Shown: piece by piece, positions 23,701 to 38,700 of the stretch
Layout of the letters: each line of letters opens with the position of its first letter
Position numbering within the stretch: the stretch's first letter is position 1
Source: Pelecanus crispus
Taxonomy: Eukaryota > Chordata > Aves > Pelecaniformes > Pelecanidae
DNA: 64,000 bases
Assembly (NCBI RefSeq): GCF_030463565.1
Contig: NC_134649.1
Location: 31,087,044 to 31,151,043 of the forward strand
Reading direction: 5' to 3'
Notes under the pieces: model-generated
What the model was told of the DNA's origin: nothing
Seen by the model: only the letters and a program-made list of their open reading frames with translations
The model's database searches: none
Translations under genes and position numbers: made by a program

Positions 23701-26700
23701 CAACAGAACTCATCTCTTATGTTATCTGGCATTTCAAGTTAGAAATTCAGCATGCACAATACCATGAAAGAAGGCTGTATACAACATAACAAGAGAAAAC
23801 AAAATGGCTGTGTCAGCATAGAGCCACTCTTGTCTGCATACCTACTTAATCAGCACTAAAAAGAAAAGCCATCAAGTCTTACCTCTCTTCAGGAAATTCC
23901 TCTAAGTACTGTTCAACTCTACTGTACAAAGGATAGAGTCCTTCAATATCCAGCATGTCAAGCATCTGAGCCTGAAGGGTTTTATAAAGGAGACAACCCC
24001 TCGGTAAGCCAGAGCTTTCCGATTTATGTTTACCTAGAAGAAAATGTATTTTCAAGTAAGGCAGACACAAGGGTCATCTTTGCTTCATTTTGCCATTACA
24101 TGTGCTTGTTCACAAAGCAAATCCAAATACTCTTTAGACCAATCACAGGGGGGAAAAAAAACCCAAACCAAAACACTTCCGTTTCCAAACACTAATGTAC
24201 CAGGTGCATGTACTTACCTGCACATTTAAACAGCACGTATTCGCAGAATAAAACACCTGGTATACAATAAAACGCCTGGTATACAACTCTACAAATTACT
24301 CTAAAACCACCAAACCCAAAACCCACACACTTCCAATTGCAATCTACTTGTTTTGAGTCTACAAGAGAAATTTTTCATATGAGTTTGAAGCCACCACAAA
24401 TTCATTTTCAACAGTATGAACTGTTGGCAGAAAGTGATTTAGCATTTCAGATGTCGGGTCTTTTTAATATCCTATAAACAGATTTGTATTTACTATCATT
24501 TCTGTAAGATAGCTCTTTCTCCACACAATACAGCAAAACCAACCAGCAAAAAGATCTTCCTCAAAAGCAGAGTAAGAAATGCTGTTCGTGTAATTAGGAT
24601 AACTAGCAGCATCTTGAATTAGAGCTTTACAAAACCTACACACTGAGGAATTAACATGATTTACAGTTTTGCAACTCTTGTTTCCCATTTCTTTTCCCTC
24701 CAGTATTCATACCTTTCTCTTTACTGGGAGTGGAGTAGTAGAAGAAAACAAAATGAGCTACTCCCTAGCTGGCGAGGGCTGACAGGAGGAGCAGGGAAAG
24801 GCAAGAAATGTGTGTCATGTAACAAACCAACCAGCCAGACTTCATCACATACAACACAAAAATTCCCCAGTCATTTTGAATACTTATGATGGTTATCAGC
24901 TCAAACTGGCATTTTCTTCCATTTTTCCTCCACCACCTTCTGAATTTATTTTTATCCCTGTCATTAGGTACAGTGCTGAAAGTGCTCACTACACAGTCAT
25001 TAAAAAGCAATTATCTAGCAGTTATACAGCTCAGAACTAATTTTTAAAATGTCACTAAACTCCACTGTTTCCGTTCTCACATCAGTATTAAAGAGCAAAT
25101 GAGAGGCAAAGATCTGAATTGTTACGTGGTAACAGTTAGTTATTGACACTGCTCAAGCAATTATTTCTTACCATTTCTTACTAGCTCCTTATTAAAAGCA
25201 CTTGCTTCACAGTAGCTTCTTCCTTGTGAAATGGGAACTGTCTTCATATCACCTGCCCTGCAGGCATCAGTACTACTTAGTAGCGTCATAGTTATCACGT
25301 GGATTAGTTCTTTAACAATTGTCCTTGTACAGTGTGGTCCACTGACCAACCCGTTGGAAGGAAAAAAGAAAGGTTTTAAGTGACGAGCAAGTTCGTTCCA
25401 GTCAGAGACACAGTCCTGGTCATCTTTACAGCCATAAATTAGTTCCCCATTCTGCAAATGAGAAAAAAAGATTTAGGCACTTCATGAAATCCAGTTATTT
25501 GTACTTAGCTAATCAAAGCATCAGATTTAAAGACACGTATCACACAAAATGTATTGGTGTAACAGTCTGCATACAAATACACACATTATTGCCAATCTCT
25601 TACAAATTTGCCCTCAAGTTCAATCAGATACTACAGGTGACAGCCTTGGAGTTAGGACCAAAAAGCCCATTTAAGTCAAGTGGTACTCTCCCAACTTAAT
25701 CAACTGTAAGTAATCAGAATAATAAAAATGAACTGATACTTAGCACATTTTCCTATCGCTTCTTTCTGAATAATGTCAAGGGTGAAAAAGCACCATGTGA
25801 AACAACTTTCTTTTAAAAGCCAAATTGGAAAACGGAAAGCTATAGAAAAGGGACAGAAAAGGTGTGATAGTTACCTGTACTAATAGAAAAAACAGGACAG
25901 TTCATGCAAGGTTAGGTAATTCAAATAGTTGCTTTAATACTGGAAATAAGTTGTAAAGAATCTTATTTCTTAGAATTAATCTGAAAATCTGCATAAGCCA
26001 TCAGTTACTGCTTTATATTTTTCCTACGTTACTTCCATAAAAAAGGTAACTTTTTACTTCCTCAGTGAAGCATGCTGTGCATTTGGCACAAATAAAATAT
26101 AAAACATTTGCAGCAACATGCAAAGTTCTCTATCTTCTTCCTCCTGAAGAAGCACATCAAGTTTTAAAACTTTGGTCATCTTTAAAAGTCCTATTAGTTG
26201 TTCCTTGGCAATCCTTTCAGAAGTAGTTCTGGGAAATTATTACTTACCTGTCCTAACCTGAAATCTAACTAAGAATTTTCCCGTTTTCTTCTTTTGGTGG
26301 GGTCCAATAGTGATGGTGCCAATTACACAGGTTTGAAGTAGGATCTTGACTGTTCAGATGCTGAAGTCAAATTGTTTAAAAGCAAAGACAAAAAAAGCAA
26401 GCAGAGAGATTTGATTGTTTACCTTAAATATTTTCAAGTTGTTCTGTGCCTCCTGTAATAAGCTCTTCAGAGCAAAGTGCATTCTCTGTTTATTTCTAGG
26501 GGAGAAAAAAAAAAACATAAATCCAAGAATGTTTTATCACAGCCTTTAGATGTTTACACCCATGCCTGCAGGGCTCTATGGAATCAGAATTGGGCACCTG
26601 AACACACCCATTAAGCCTGTTACTCATGCTGAAGTCACTGCAAAGACAAAGTGACTACTTGCAATTAGAACTTCAGATCTGAGTAAACAGCTCTTAGGTT

Positions 26701-29700
26701 TCATGTTATGTAGCAAAAGGCACTGGTACGTTAATAAGCAACTCTGATTCCTGAAATAGGTGTAAAGACGTATATAGCACCAGAAATATCCACTGTACAA
26801 GTCCGGCAAGCAGGCACTGATCATCCTTAACACTACGGTGAAAGTCAGAGTAATCTGAGAAAGAAATCTGTAACACAGATTTTTTGGCAAAAACATAGAA
26901 TCAAGTCACACGCTTCCTTACCCTGAGAAGAGATCCAATGGGCAATATTTACTTGGTCGCTTCCATTTTCCATTCGCTACCTGTTGAAAACCCATACCAC
27001 TGCTGTTAATCACTTTCTGGAATAACTACTCTCAGTTATTTTAAGTCAGGTGTGGGGCACTAATATCCTGTCTTCAGAAATCCTGTGACATTTAAAACCC
27101 TTTGAACGTATAATTCATGACTAGTAGGGGTCTTCCTTGTCGTATTTAGCTCAAGTCACTCAAATTGCATTCACAAATGGAAGGCATGGAGAAAGGTCAC
27201 ATGAAATTACAATAAGGCACAGTTACACTACTTCAGACATGTAATGGACATGACAAATGAATTCCGTGTGTGGTACATGCTGTTACAAGTTACAGAATGC
27301 CATCGTGCATTTGGTGAGCTGTACTTGAAAGGAAATTTGACATTGGAGTTTACCCAAACAGCGTTAATAGTCCTCAAAGACTAATCTTGTTATTTCTTTG
27401 CTTCCAGCTTCCCACAGAACTTGTTCCATCTCTCACTAAACAGATTCACACTCAGCAACTCAGATGTGTATCCACCTACTGTCTTTAATCATATCAGAGG
27501 TTTAAGCAACAACATGCGAGTTTCAACAGGAAAGCAAGACTAGAATAGCAAATAAAGCACAGTGCAGTCAAAGGAAAGTGGGATGACTACAAAACAAAAA
27601 ATTACCTTTAGATGCTGATGCATACAGTAACGACACACCTTGTGCTTTATCTCCTGTGAAACATGGCTGGAAAAAGGAATGAAGCCACATTTTGGCTAAA
27701 ACAAACAAACAAACAAGATTATAAATATAAATGTTTTTCTTTATATAAGGGTACACGATATGCAAATCTTTGCAATTAAAGGAAACTAAAAAACAAAGAA
27801 ACAAACAAATCAGTCAACATCCAACACTTAAAAGCTTAATTGGAAATAACATACAGTGACATATATTATTTTAGAGTCCTCACTTAAGTAATAAGGACAC
27901 ACAAAACTGCTGTGGCCTACAAAGAAGCCTACTAATATCTGGGAATTTCCCAAGTTTTGAAAGATCAGGAATTGGAAGGAGGAGGGGGATATTTCATCCT
28001 ATGGGTCATAGTGAAAGCGGTGAGCTCTGCCTTATCCCACTGCTGCATTCCTTTGAAACTGCTCTGGTCAGTATGTGCTTAAAAAATGCAAACAAAACCC
28101 CCAGAAGGATCTTCTCCTATTCAATACCTTAATCTCTATGCAGAGGATTGGCCGGTGTTCCACAAAACGATAGGTCTGCAGCCTGGTAAGATTAGGAAGG
28201 CACATTGCATAACCACTAAGAGTGTCCATATCTTTATCACAGCGAGACTCTGGGGAAAACAAAAAAAAAACCCAACACAAACAAGAAAATTAGGTGCGTG
28301 GGTGTTTATTTTACTCTGTAGTTATCTTGTTCACCAGGTTGGGGGGTGGGAACAAACTTAGAAAGACAGGGCACAGTTTAGCAGGCTTTAGCCGATCATG
28401 CACTTGCATAAATCTGCCCTCCCCATTATCAAGGCCTGTCTTCAGCTTCCTCAAAACTGTCATAGGCATATAGAGTGCCTCGAGAGCTGCTTTTAATGGC
28501 TGGTTTCCTGCTCATCCTAAGAGAGAGATCGGTGAGAGGCCTGCAACAGCAAAGGAGTGCATTCAGTTGGCCGACAGGAGGTAGAGAGACTTATTACTGT
28601 ATTCAGAGATGTGATCTCATGTTTGCTTACCAGAACTGCATGAACTACCATCCCTCAGTCTAGTCAATAGGAATCTCTGAAAACTGGCAGGAATACCATA
28701 AACTGTTCAGAAGTTCAGGAGAAAGTATAAATCTAAACAGAACTTGCCAATGGCTTTGCTCAACAACTTAATCTGTATGTAGCCTCTTCCTACCCATTCC
28801 AGTGTTTACATCAAAATAATAAGTAGATGAAAAGGAACATAGAAGGAACAAAAGTTAGCTTCCCCCTCCTCACAAGCTCACAACTTCGAACAAGAATTTC
28901 CTTTGCCAAGACCACCCTTTTAAAAATAGCATTTTTTAATATAGTCCAGATTAACAATCCTGAGAAGAAACAAAGAAGCAAAATGGTTTGAGACTGAGAT
29001 TAAGAGGCATTATGTAGATAAAGCCTTTAAATAACCTCCCTCCGCACGCGTCCTTTGGGATGGAGAAAGGTATGCGAGATTTTAATTCAAATTTAACAAG
29101 AACATACACTCCTAGGTTTTCAGATATCTATGTTACTAGAGACATACAGAATACATATGTTCTGTTATAGTTTACATTGCTAAGAAAAACATCCATTCTG
29201 AAAAATATATTGCAATAGGAAAAGAAAAAACCTCAGAAACAGAATCCTCATTAGGCAGCAGCCTGCAATTACATGCTGTACTTCACTAAGGATGAGCAAG
29301 AAGAAACCTTCTTTCTCCAGCAAAATGCTGAGGTTTGTTTCTTTTTTCTGAACTTAAGCAAAAGTACATTTTTGTTCAGCTGGAAACCACTTGCCAAATC
29401 AGATACGCCCAGAAATCTGAAGTATTGCAGAAGTTCCTTCTTAAGGTAGACAGGCTTATTGTGAAAGGTAATATTAAAGGAAATTCTTTCCTCGAGGTTT
29501 AAAAAAATTCCTGTTAAAAATTAACAATGAGATTTGCTGTTGTAAAGCAAGAAATACCACTTGGACAGCTCCTCACAACCACATTTCCTCCTCTAAAGAA
29601 ATCACCGTGAGCTGCAGACACACAAAATTTAACTTTAAGAAATAAAACTAAATTCTATCATTCACTTCTACCAGAGTATCATTGATCTTGTAACTTTTAT

Positions 29701-32700
29701 TACACGTTATTTACTTTCCTTGCTAGTTCCACGGTGCCAGAAACCGTTTCTCAAAATGGTCAGGACAAGTCAGCAACAGAGAGTGTCCTGTGCTCACTAT
29801 ATGTAAATTAATTCAATTTTTTCCTGGCTCAAAGGCATCAAAGTACTGGCTACAGTTACCAAAGAATTTAATACCACATTTTTTTCAAGGAATTCTGCTA
29901 AAGCAGGAGTTTCAGGCCATTTGCAAGAACATTTGAGAACGTAAGATGAACACACCACGAGGGACATCTTCCCTTTGCCCATTTTAGAGTTCACACCTCA
30001 CTGTACTTTCAGCCATACATGAAGAATGATGCACCCAAGTGTTGCTGACTAAGAATGACGACACCAAATTCTGTAGCAGTTCACAATGAATGCATCAGAG
30101 ATTGCCAAACTTCAAGTCTTGCAGCATGTTTCAAAAGGTTTCACATGGTCAATGCACCCTTACCTCGTGCACCTGTCCCCTTCAATCCCTGCTCCTGTCC
30201 AAGGGGACTAGAAAAGCATACTCACAAGTTACCACTGGACAGGAACCCCAGAGCACCACATAAGAGTCGGGAGAAATCAAGCACAGCCCCAAAGCCCAGA
30301 GATGCTCATTAAACTTTAAAGGCAGCACAGCCTGTAACACTGCAACCCCTTGCAATGAGACGTGCCAGCTATCAGGAAAAGAGACATGAGAAGCTGGAAC
30401 ATTAAACTGCACACTGCCTGGATGCTATGACTCGTAAGATGTGAGGTCCTTAGCCCCAAGTGAAATACTAAAATTGACAACAGGACAATTTAGTGGGAAG
30501 TTTCTGAAACTATCTTCCTTCTAAAGCTCTGCTGCACGGTCCAGAAGAAACTGATGGAATTGAAACAATTATTTCAGGATGCATCTTCCACCTCCCTCAC
30601 TGACCTTTGTAAAGGACTTCACAGCAAGGTGAAAGCTTGTTCAAGATTTAACAAATACAGGCTTGCAGAGGATCCCTTTCCCCAATTTAATGAAACCAGT
30701 ATCAGACACAATTTTTAATTCTAGAACACACTCATTTTTCCACAACAACTCTTCAACGTGTCACTGTCCATTACTGAAAAAAGTTTCCTCATATTTTGAG
30801 GTATGATTCTTTATTTTATAATAAAGCACAATGCTTTACAGCTTGAGGAAAGCCCTCTTTTTAATGCTATCTCTGGCACTTACCTGGCCTCTCTGGCTGA
30901 ATTTTTAAACAGAGCTGTCTTACGAAGTCTAAAGGCAGTTGAATAATTTCCTATTAAAAAAAAAAAAAAAGAAATATATATTTCAGCAGAAAAATTAATA
31001 TACAGTTTGGGGGTCTTAAAATGGAATACCGAAGTTCAATGGATGTTAACAACAGTATACTAAACTATATAATCAGCAGCTTTTCCCTCTGATTAACTGT
31101 CTATATGAAGACCTGCACCTGCAATCACATGCAATACTTACTCCCCTATGAAACCAAGAACTAATCGAAATAAATACATGAAAAGAGCGCATTTTCAGCA
31201 CAGGTTTAATGTGAAGAAACTTGCATCATTTTGTCCTTTTCACAAATGAAAGGGTCCCATTTCAACCCATCCCATGTCTCACATCCCACCCTTCCAAGGC
31301 AGAATTGTGTACTCAAGTTCTAGCAGAAGGTGTAACTTTTCCACTCAGGTATCTGATGTTCAGTTAACTAGTTCCCGCCGCCCTGAAGAACAGAGTAAGT
31401 GGCAAGGAAAAAGGTTATCTCTGATTGCGCACAGACCTAAGCAATTCACGTGAACCAGATTTCTCCCCTTGTTTTGCAGTTAGTCTAAAAATACTCTCTC
31501 TCACATCTCTCACCTTATGCAGGGCACAGAAATGACCACTCTTCTCATTAGTAGCTGAAATAGCTCAAACCACAGACTACAATGCAATCACCTCATCGGC
31601 ACAGAGCGGGATCTTTGTTCTGATCCAAATGCTTCTTGTGTGTGTATATCGCTCAAGAATATCTGCAAACCCTATTAATTTCTTTCACTGGCGTTCAGTG
31701 TTCCCCAAAACACTTCAGTGTTTACAGTGCATAAGCCATTTATTTTAAGAATAAAACATTTACCCCATGGTGAACATAGTTCTCCCCAAAGAACTGCTTC
31801 ATGACATGTTTTCCAAAGTCTACGATGTTTTGCAGATGGTGTAGTATTTCCTCTGAAGTCTGGAAGACAGAAACATGGTAATTTAACTATGAAATAATGA
31901 TAAACAACACTCAAGAATACATACACACACTAGTCAATGATTTAGCAAAGTAGCTTAATTGTTCTACAGAGTTTGGTAGGTCAGTGCACGTTGAAATTAA
32001 ATGTCTGCTACATTTGTTTCCCTGCTGTTGTCTGAGAGGCTGGGATAACCAGGAAAATGGCCAGAAGAGATGATATTCTTAAGTTTCAGGGGGAAAAGGA
32101 CAGAGAAAATGGAAAAGGTGGAAGAGGGGGAGAGATCTACTCTGTCTTTGACCATTATTCTTAAAACAGCTCAAAGGACTGTAATAGTCAAAAGAGATGC
32201 ACAGCATGCCTTCTTACCAACAGGTGAAGTGCAGGAGTGTTATAAAATACTTCACCTGGAGATTTGGAAGAGAATGGCCTAAAGACTGAGCCACATAACA
32301 AACCTCTTCATGAACAGGTACAGAATTTGCTGAATCCTGCCCCGGACAATGAAAAAATCTTACTATAATGTCATCTTCCATTAATTTTATGTTATGTGTC
32401 TATAAGGAAACATCAAAGTTCTTCCACGAGACAAAAATGCCAAGCTAGATAGAAACTAAGCTAAATGAGTACTGGAAGCAGGATGGCGACATTAGTGCAG
32501 TCTGACTCCGACAAAATTCTGCTTATTAGAGGTAGCAGAGCAGCTTTACAACACTATTATCCCATTCCCAGCACTCCAGCATACTCTGGTTCTCTGCACA
32601 GTATTTTACTGTTAAGACAGACAATCTCCAAGATCCTGTGTCCTTTTGTAACACAAAGCTTTTCTGGAAAAACACTACTTTGCCTACCACTGTATATTAT

Positions 32701-35700
32701 AAAGCACTGAGCCATACAGATTTACACTTGGGATTGAGTAACAGTGGAGGAAGAGAAAGTGCAACACTGATGTCCAAGTTAGAAAATCAGAGAGGAAAAA
32801 CAACAGGAGCAAAAAAACCCAAACAAACAGAGCAGAGTAAGAGAAAATAAAATGCTAGGAGGACAACGCTCACATAATGACAAAGTCTAGAGAAAGGAGG
32901 AAAGACCACACCCAACACAAATTAAAAATGTTTATAGGTAAAAGGAGATTGTCACTAACCAAGCAAGCTTACTAACTTTGTTTTATAATACCGTCATAAC
33001 AGGTAGATTTTTCTTTTTTCCCCACCTGGAAGGGTTTGTTACCTAACAAGCTTACACAAGTTGTGTAGGACTAAGAAAGATTAGTTTGTTACTGTAACAC
33101 AGGTCTGCTAAGGCTACACAGCAAGTTTTATATTCTTCCTCTAGCAGGATTCATTTTCCAGACTGAAGCAGCAATACGCAATAATGCTTTACAGAAAGAA
33201 AAGTCACAACAGCAATATACATTACTAGACACTTACTTCAGTAACATACTGTACTACATACTGTTACTTCAGTATGCACAGAACTAACCAAAAAACCCAA
33301 TCCTTTGCACCAACTAGGAAAACCACAATTTTTCCAAAGCAATTCCACAGCATTTCCATCATTCTATAAAGGCCAGGACAGCACTGACTCTTTAAAATGC
33401 TTGGCATATTGTACATGGAGTTGTTTCTCAGAACAGCTCTCCCTGAATCCTTTTGAGAGCCAAAATAAGCTTGGAGTCTCTTCACAACAGGCAACCTTCC
33501 TCCACTGCTTGAGTCTCAGAACAAAACACACACTATGATGCCTGAATAACCTTCTCAATTATAGTCATCTGGTCTAAAGAAGCGTATTTAAGAAAGAATA
33601 ATTAATAGGCAACAAGATGTGCGAGCAGGCCACCCACGTGGGTATGCAAAAGGGTATTTTACAGCAGCGTTGCTCAATCTACGCTTCCCAGAAAGGCCAG
33701 TGCCCCCATCACTAGTGCTGAACACACCAAGGTCCATCAGAGAGGACTGCTGGCAACCCTAGCTCCTTTAGTCCTCACCACCAGAGGAGACCACCGCTGG
33801 GGAAATCCCTGCTCCCCACCCCTCCACTCTCACCCTGAGCAGACTGCAAACACACTGTATCCATCCTCCCTTGTGTTTCATTTGTTCCAGGCTGAGGGAG
33901 AAGTTGCTTTGCAGAGGGGAAGACCCTCCCGCCCACCCCAGCATTTTAAAGCATCAGTAGTTACAGTATCTTCCTCACCTGATGAAGTGAGAAGCAGCAA
34001 TTCTGAGCACATACTATAGCAAAAACTTCAATTTATATACAGATTTCTGCCCTTTTAATGACGACGTAACCCTTTCTTTAACTTATACAAATTCTGAATG
34101 GTGAGAAGGAATGTTACATTATCTCATACAGTAACAGAAATCTCAGCTAATTCCCTCTTAGAGGTTATTCTGACCTAGTTTGCTGATGTGCACAGTACCC
34201 ACAGGCTTTTTTTTTTTTTTTAACATATATATATGTATATGTATACACACACATATATTGGGAAATAAGCATTTTGGAATATCAGGACATTCACTACTAC
34301 TACTACTACAAGGAAAGACTCACCAGTTAAAAAGATCAATATAACTTTAAAATTACAAATCAAGCTTATGACACCTGTTTACCTCCTTTTAAGAGCAAGT
34401 ATATTTGCTGTACTCTAAACAAGAAACAACAACTACCAGGCTACTGGAGCATCACCTTTCAACATTAAAAAACACTAAGATGAAAAGCTTTTGAAGGACC
34501 TGTCATTACTGACAGCTCATTTAGCAAAACACTAAAACTCATCAAATAGGTTCTATACAACAAAAAGGCAAAAAATTCATTCATGCAGAAGACTCATTTA
34601 CTAAAATCAGCAATATGCAATTAAAATAATTCCATGAGTCCTGACACTTTCTACTCGAGAAATGCAAGCCCAATAATTACATTCATTAAAACACTGAACT
34701 GTAACAATAAGATTACAATTTGCAGTAACACCACCTTGCTTAACTACTACATTATCTAGTCCCAAATTCATAACCAAATAGTATAAATACAAAGCAGCAT
34801 CCAGGCTTCTTTACCTTTTCCAAAGCAGTTAAGCAGAAGAGACTGAGACACATTTGTCCACATATGAATTTCAGTATGCATCTTACTAGAAAATATTTTG
34901 CTTCAGCTGCTGCTTTCAGAGTTGTTTACACTGGATGAGCTACAGTGTCATGCACAGGTATATAACACTTTATATCCTAACTCATCTTGCACTAGTCAGG
35001 AATACAGATTACACCTAAAAAACATTTTCTCCTCTACGGCTGTCATGTTGCTGCATCCAAGTTTGTCCCAAAACTCTGATTCTCCAGGTCATGTTTATAG
35101 ATCTTTAGATAAAATATTTAGTCTTCTTCAAAATGATCCTTTGAAAAAAAAAAAAAAATCAATCACCAGAATAATTAAATATATTCAAATTACATAATCT
35201 TCTACTTAGAGATCAAAGCCAAAAGTAACTGTGTATTATAAAGTCCACAGGCAAGACCATGCAATCACAATACAAGGCAAACACAGAATGCTGGAGCTGG
35301 CCACAAGCCAGCTCTCCTCAAAACGTAGCACTTCTACATGTAACAGAGGAGTTTGCTTTTACGGTGTGCATTTATCAATCCAGAGTGTGAACTTAGAGAG
35401 ACAGTTTAAATCACTTTCAGAGGTATGCTCCACCACAGTGTGCATCCACAAACAGCCTTTTTGCTGTTACAGTAACAAGAAGATAATCATTTCTGTCTGG
35501 GCCAACTCTGAATGGAAGTTTCGCTAACAGTTTCTAGAAAGCAAACTCTTGGTGCTTCATCAGCTACAGCCCACGCAAATACCTACTGCAATCTATTTCT
35601 ATGCTTGGAAGGATTCTGAGCAATTTTACTAATCTGATTACATATTACATTCAAGAACCTGACCAGTGTTCAAATACTAACAGAACACCATGCCTGGGAG

Positions 35701-38700
35701 ATTTTTTTTCCTTGTGTTTTGCTATCCCAGTCCAAAAAACTGTATGCATACCAAGGCATTCCACAGAAGTATTATCAACTTCAACGCTGTGGTGGGTAAC
35801 TGTAAAAGGTCACTTCCTGGCTTCCTTTGCGACTTCATCATACTTTGTCTATTTTTTAAAAACAATTAGTATACAACAATCTCTTCAGACTTTAAAACAA
35901 AACAAACAAACAAAAAAAAACCAAAAAAAAAAGAGGAGGGGAAAAAAGCTGGTACTCAGTGTTTCACTTTCTTAAATAAATGGCAACAGACTGACTTTTT
36001 ACTTAAACTTGTGGTCTAATTCTCCCTGCTATATTAAAAATTGAGACAGGCACTGTTTTCCTTTCTTCCAATCCACTGGGTTCTTCCCTGTTCTCATAAA
36101 AACTCTAAACATTATCATCTTGAACTACTACAGAAGCACAGGATACATTTTTGAAATCCTGCCACTATAAGCAGATCAAAAACTTACATGAATCACACTT
36201 CAGTTTTACCAGACTTTTTTTCAAGTAAAACAGTAGCAGAAAGGCTATCAAATAACTCGTACATACACTGTGTTCATGGGTTTTACTTTCCTCTGCTTTC
36301 CTCTGACCTACTTTAACAAGGGACAAAAGAGATGTTTATAAACTGGACGCATTTTGCATCCATCTTCCTGATTTAAAGCAAAACACCCTTCCTATATGTT
36401 TACTTTACATTCATCCTTGTTTCTTTTTTCCTAAAATTAAGCACTCACCCCCAGCTCTCAGTATAGCCATAATGCTTATTATATTTCTTCCTCATCAGAA
36501 CAGTCTGCCACTGAACCTTACAAAGCCGTGGTTCAGAAGCTGCCGTAACTCAAGCCATTCCCTGTATCTCTAAGGTAACACACCACAAAGACTACTCACA
36601 AGGTTGAGGAAATGGCAGAATTTGAAGCTCCTGCCTCTTGTACTCTTCCCCACCCCACCCCCCCCCCTTGGAGCACTGTCTTGACACTGCACTTTTACCT
36701 TCCACCTTTGATTCTTGATCATTTTTTATCTCTGTCAAAGCAAATCTACGGTATATCACTTCAGCTCCTTCTCAAGCAGAAAAACCTGCCACAGTCCAAA
36801 AAACTGGTAGACTGTGTCCCACCATGTTCTTTTTGCAACAGACAGCACACTAAAATCACTCACTGACAAAGGCTATTCTGTGAATATTTCATATTTTTGT
36901 CCAAATTCCATGGCTTTTTAGCTACTGTATAGGTAATCAAGAGCAGACCTTTATCATGACACCAGCCCTGTGCTGTTCCTCTTCTGTCCCACCTAGCAAG
37001 TCAGTAAAACTGTCATTTCTTCCTCAACATCACCCCACTCTCATACATTGATGTGCAATATTAACACCTTCGCTATTGCCACAGCTATCCTTACAGAAAG
37101 CTGTACTTTCTACACACTGCAGTCTTACAATCTGTCCCACACAAAGGTCTTGATATCAGCAGTCACATAATCTTAGTTACGTAAGAAGACCTCAAATTTC
37201 CTCCTGTTGCCAAAACTCCCGAAACACAGGCATATTTCAAAACATCCCCTTATTCTTACTCCTGTCAGTCACAGTTCTTTCACAGGTTTCCTGTTTCTCT
37301 TCAGACTGGTTATTAGTTTACCTGGGGGCTTTTATCAACAGTACATGCTGAAACTTACCTTATTCTGGTTTGGGGGGGACTTCAAAAACCGCAGCACCAC
37401 GCAGCGCTAAAGAAAGATAGGAAAAAATATGGTTTCATTAGCATTTAAGTATATCGTAATTTCTGAACATCACAATTGTCCAATTCCCCTATCTACCTCA
37501 TCTGAGAAATGAAGAAAAAAAAAAGGCAAAATAGGCATTTTAGATGGTTGTTTCACTCAACTTGAAATTGAGTACATGAACGTCTGACCCCAGATTTGCC
37601 ATCACTTTAACAAGGCGGCCACTCTGCGCTTCCAGTCACCAAGTGTAACAGGGGAAAACTCCCTTAGCTTATAGTGCTGGTCTGAAAATCTGGTAAAACA
37701 CAGCATGAAACAAACAGAAAAATACCCTATAATTTTTATGCCAAAGGTCTTTGGGGGGGGGGGGGGGGGGGGGGGGGAGGAAGATCCACTTAGATGTCAT
37801 CTGCTTACAGTATCAGCACAGCATTACAAAATATTAAGGAGACACTTCTCAGTTACCAGCAGTAGCTACACAGCTCTACTTAAAAACACTAAAATCTGCT
37901 ACTTCTAAACTTCCAAAAAGTAAACATATAACACCAGGACAAATGCAGCAGGTTTCCAAATATTTTACCTTAAAAACAAACAAAAAAATAATTACTCTTT
38001 GTCATTTTTACAGTTTCTATCAAATTTTGTAACAATTAAAAAACCTTCATATTTTCAAAGTACACAAATTCTAGAAGCATCCTCAGCCTTTATTTTTAAG
38101 AGTTCAGACAAAAATGTTTTGTAGATGTCCTAAGTAAATTAAGCCTTTCTCCTTAAGCCTATTAAGAGAGTCTTCATTCACAGAAGACACCTGAAGTATC
38201 TTTCTCCGAATAAAATCTTGCTGAAATTAAAAATCACACTTGGTTAATAAACTGTTATATTAAAATCAAATTTTGACATAGTATTACGGAAACTGCAGCC
38301 TTACTAGGCAAGGCAACACATAGCCCTGCCTCAGATTAGTCAGTCTAAATACCTGATCTTCAAGATATTTACTCCCACTGATGTACTTTCAGCCTACTCA
38401 GTTAAGATGTGAATAAAAACAATTGGGCACCACAACAGGTAGAGACAAACAGCTGTTTTCTGGAGTTCTCTCTTAGTCACTCAGCATCTCCATTTGGACC
38501 TTTCCTAGACACACCAAAAAGGACTACATTCTATTTAAAGCACTACCAGGAAAGTATTAACACTCAGATTCCCTGACAAAGATAATACAGACAGAATGTC
38601 ACAGTTACACTTCAGGTTTATGGAATCTAAGCTTTTTCCCTACCAAATGACTTGCCATTGAAAAACCTCCCATAGCACAACAGCACCAGATATATTCCAT

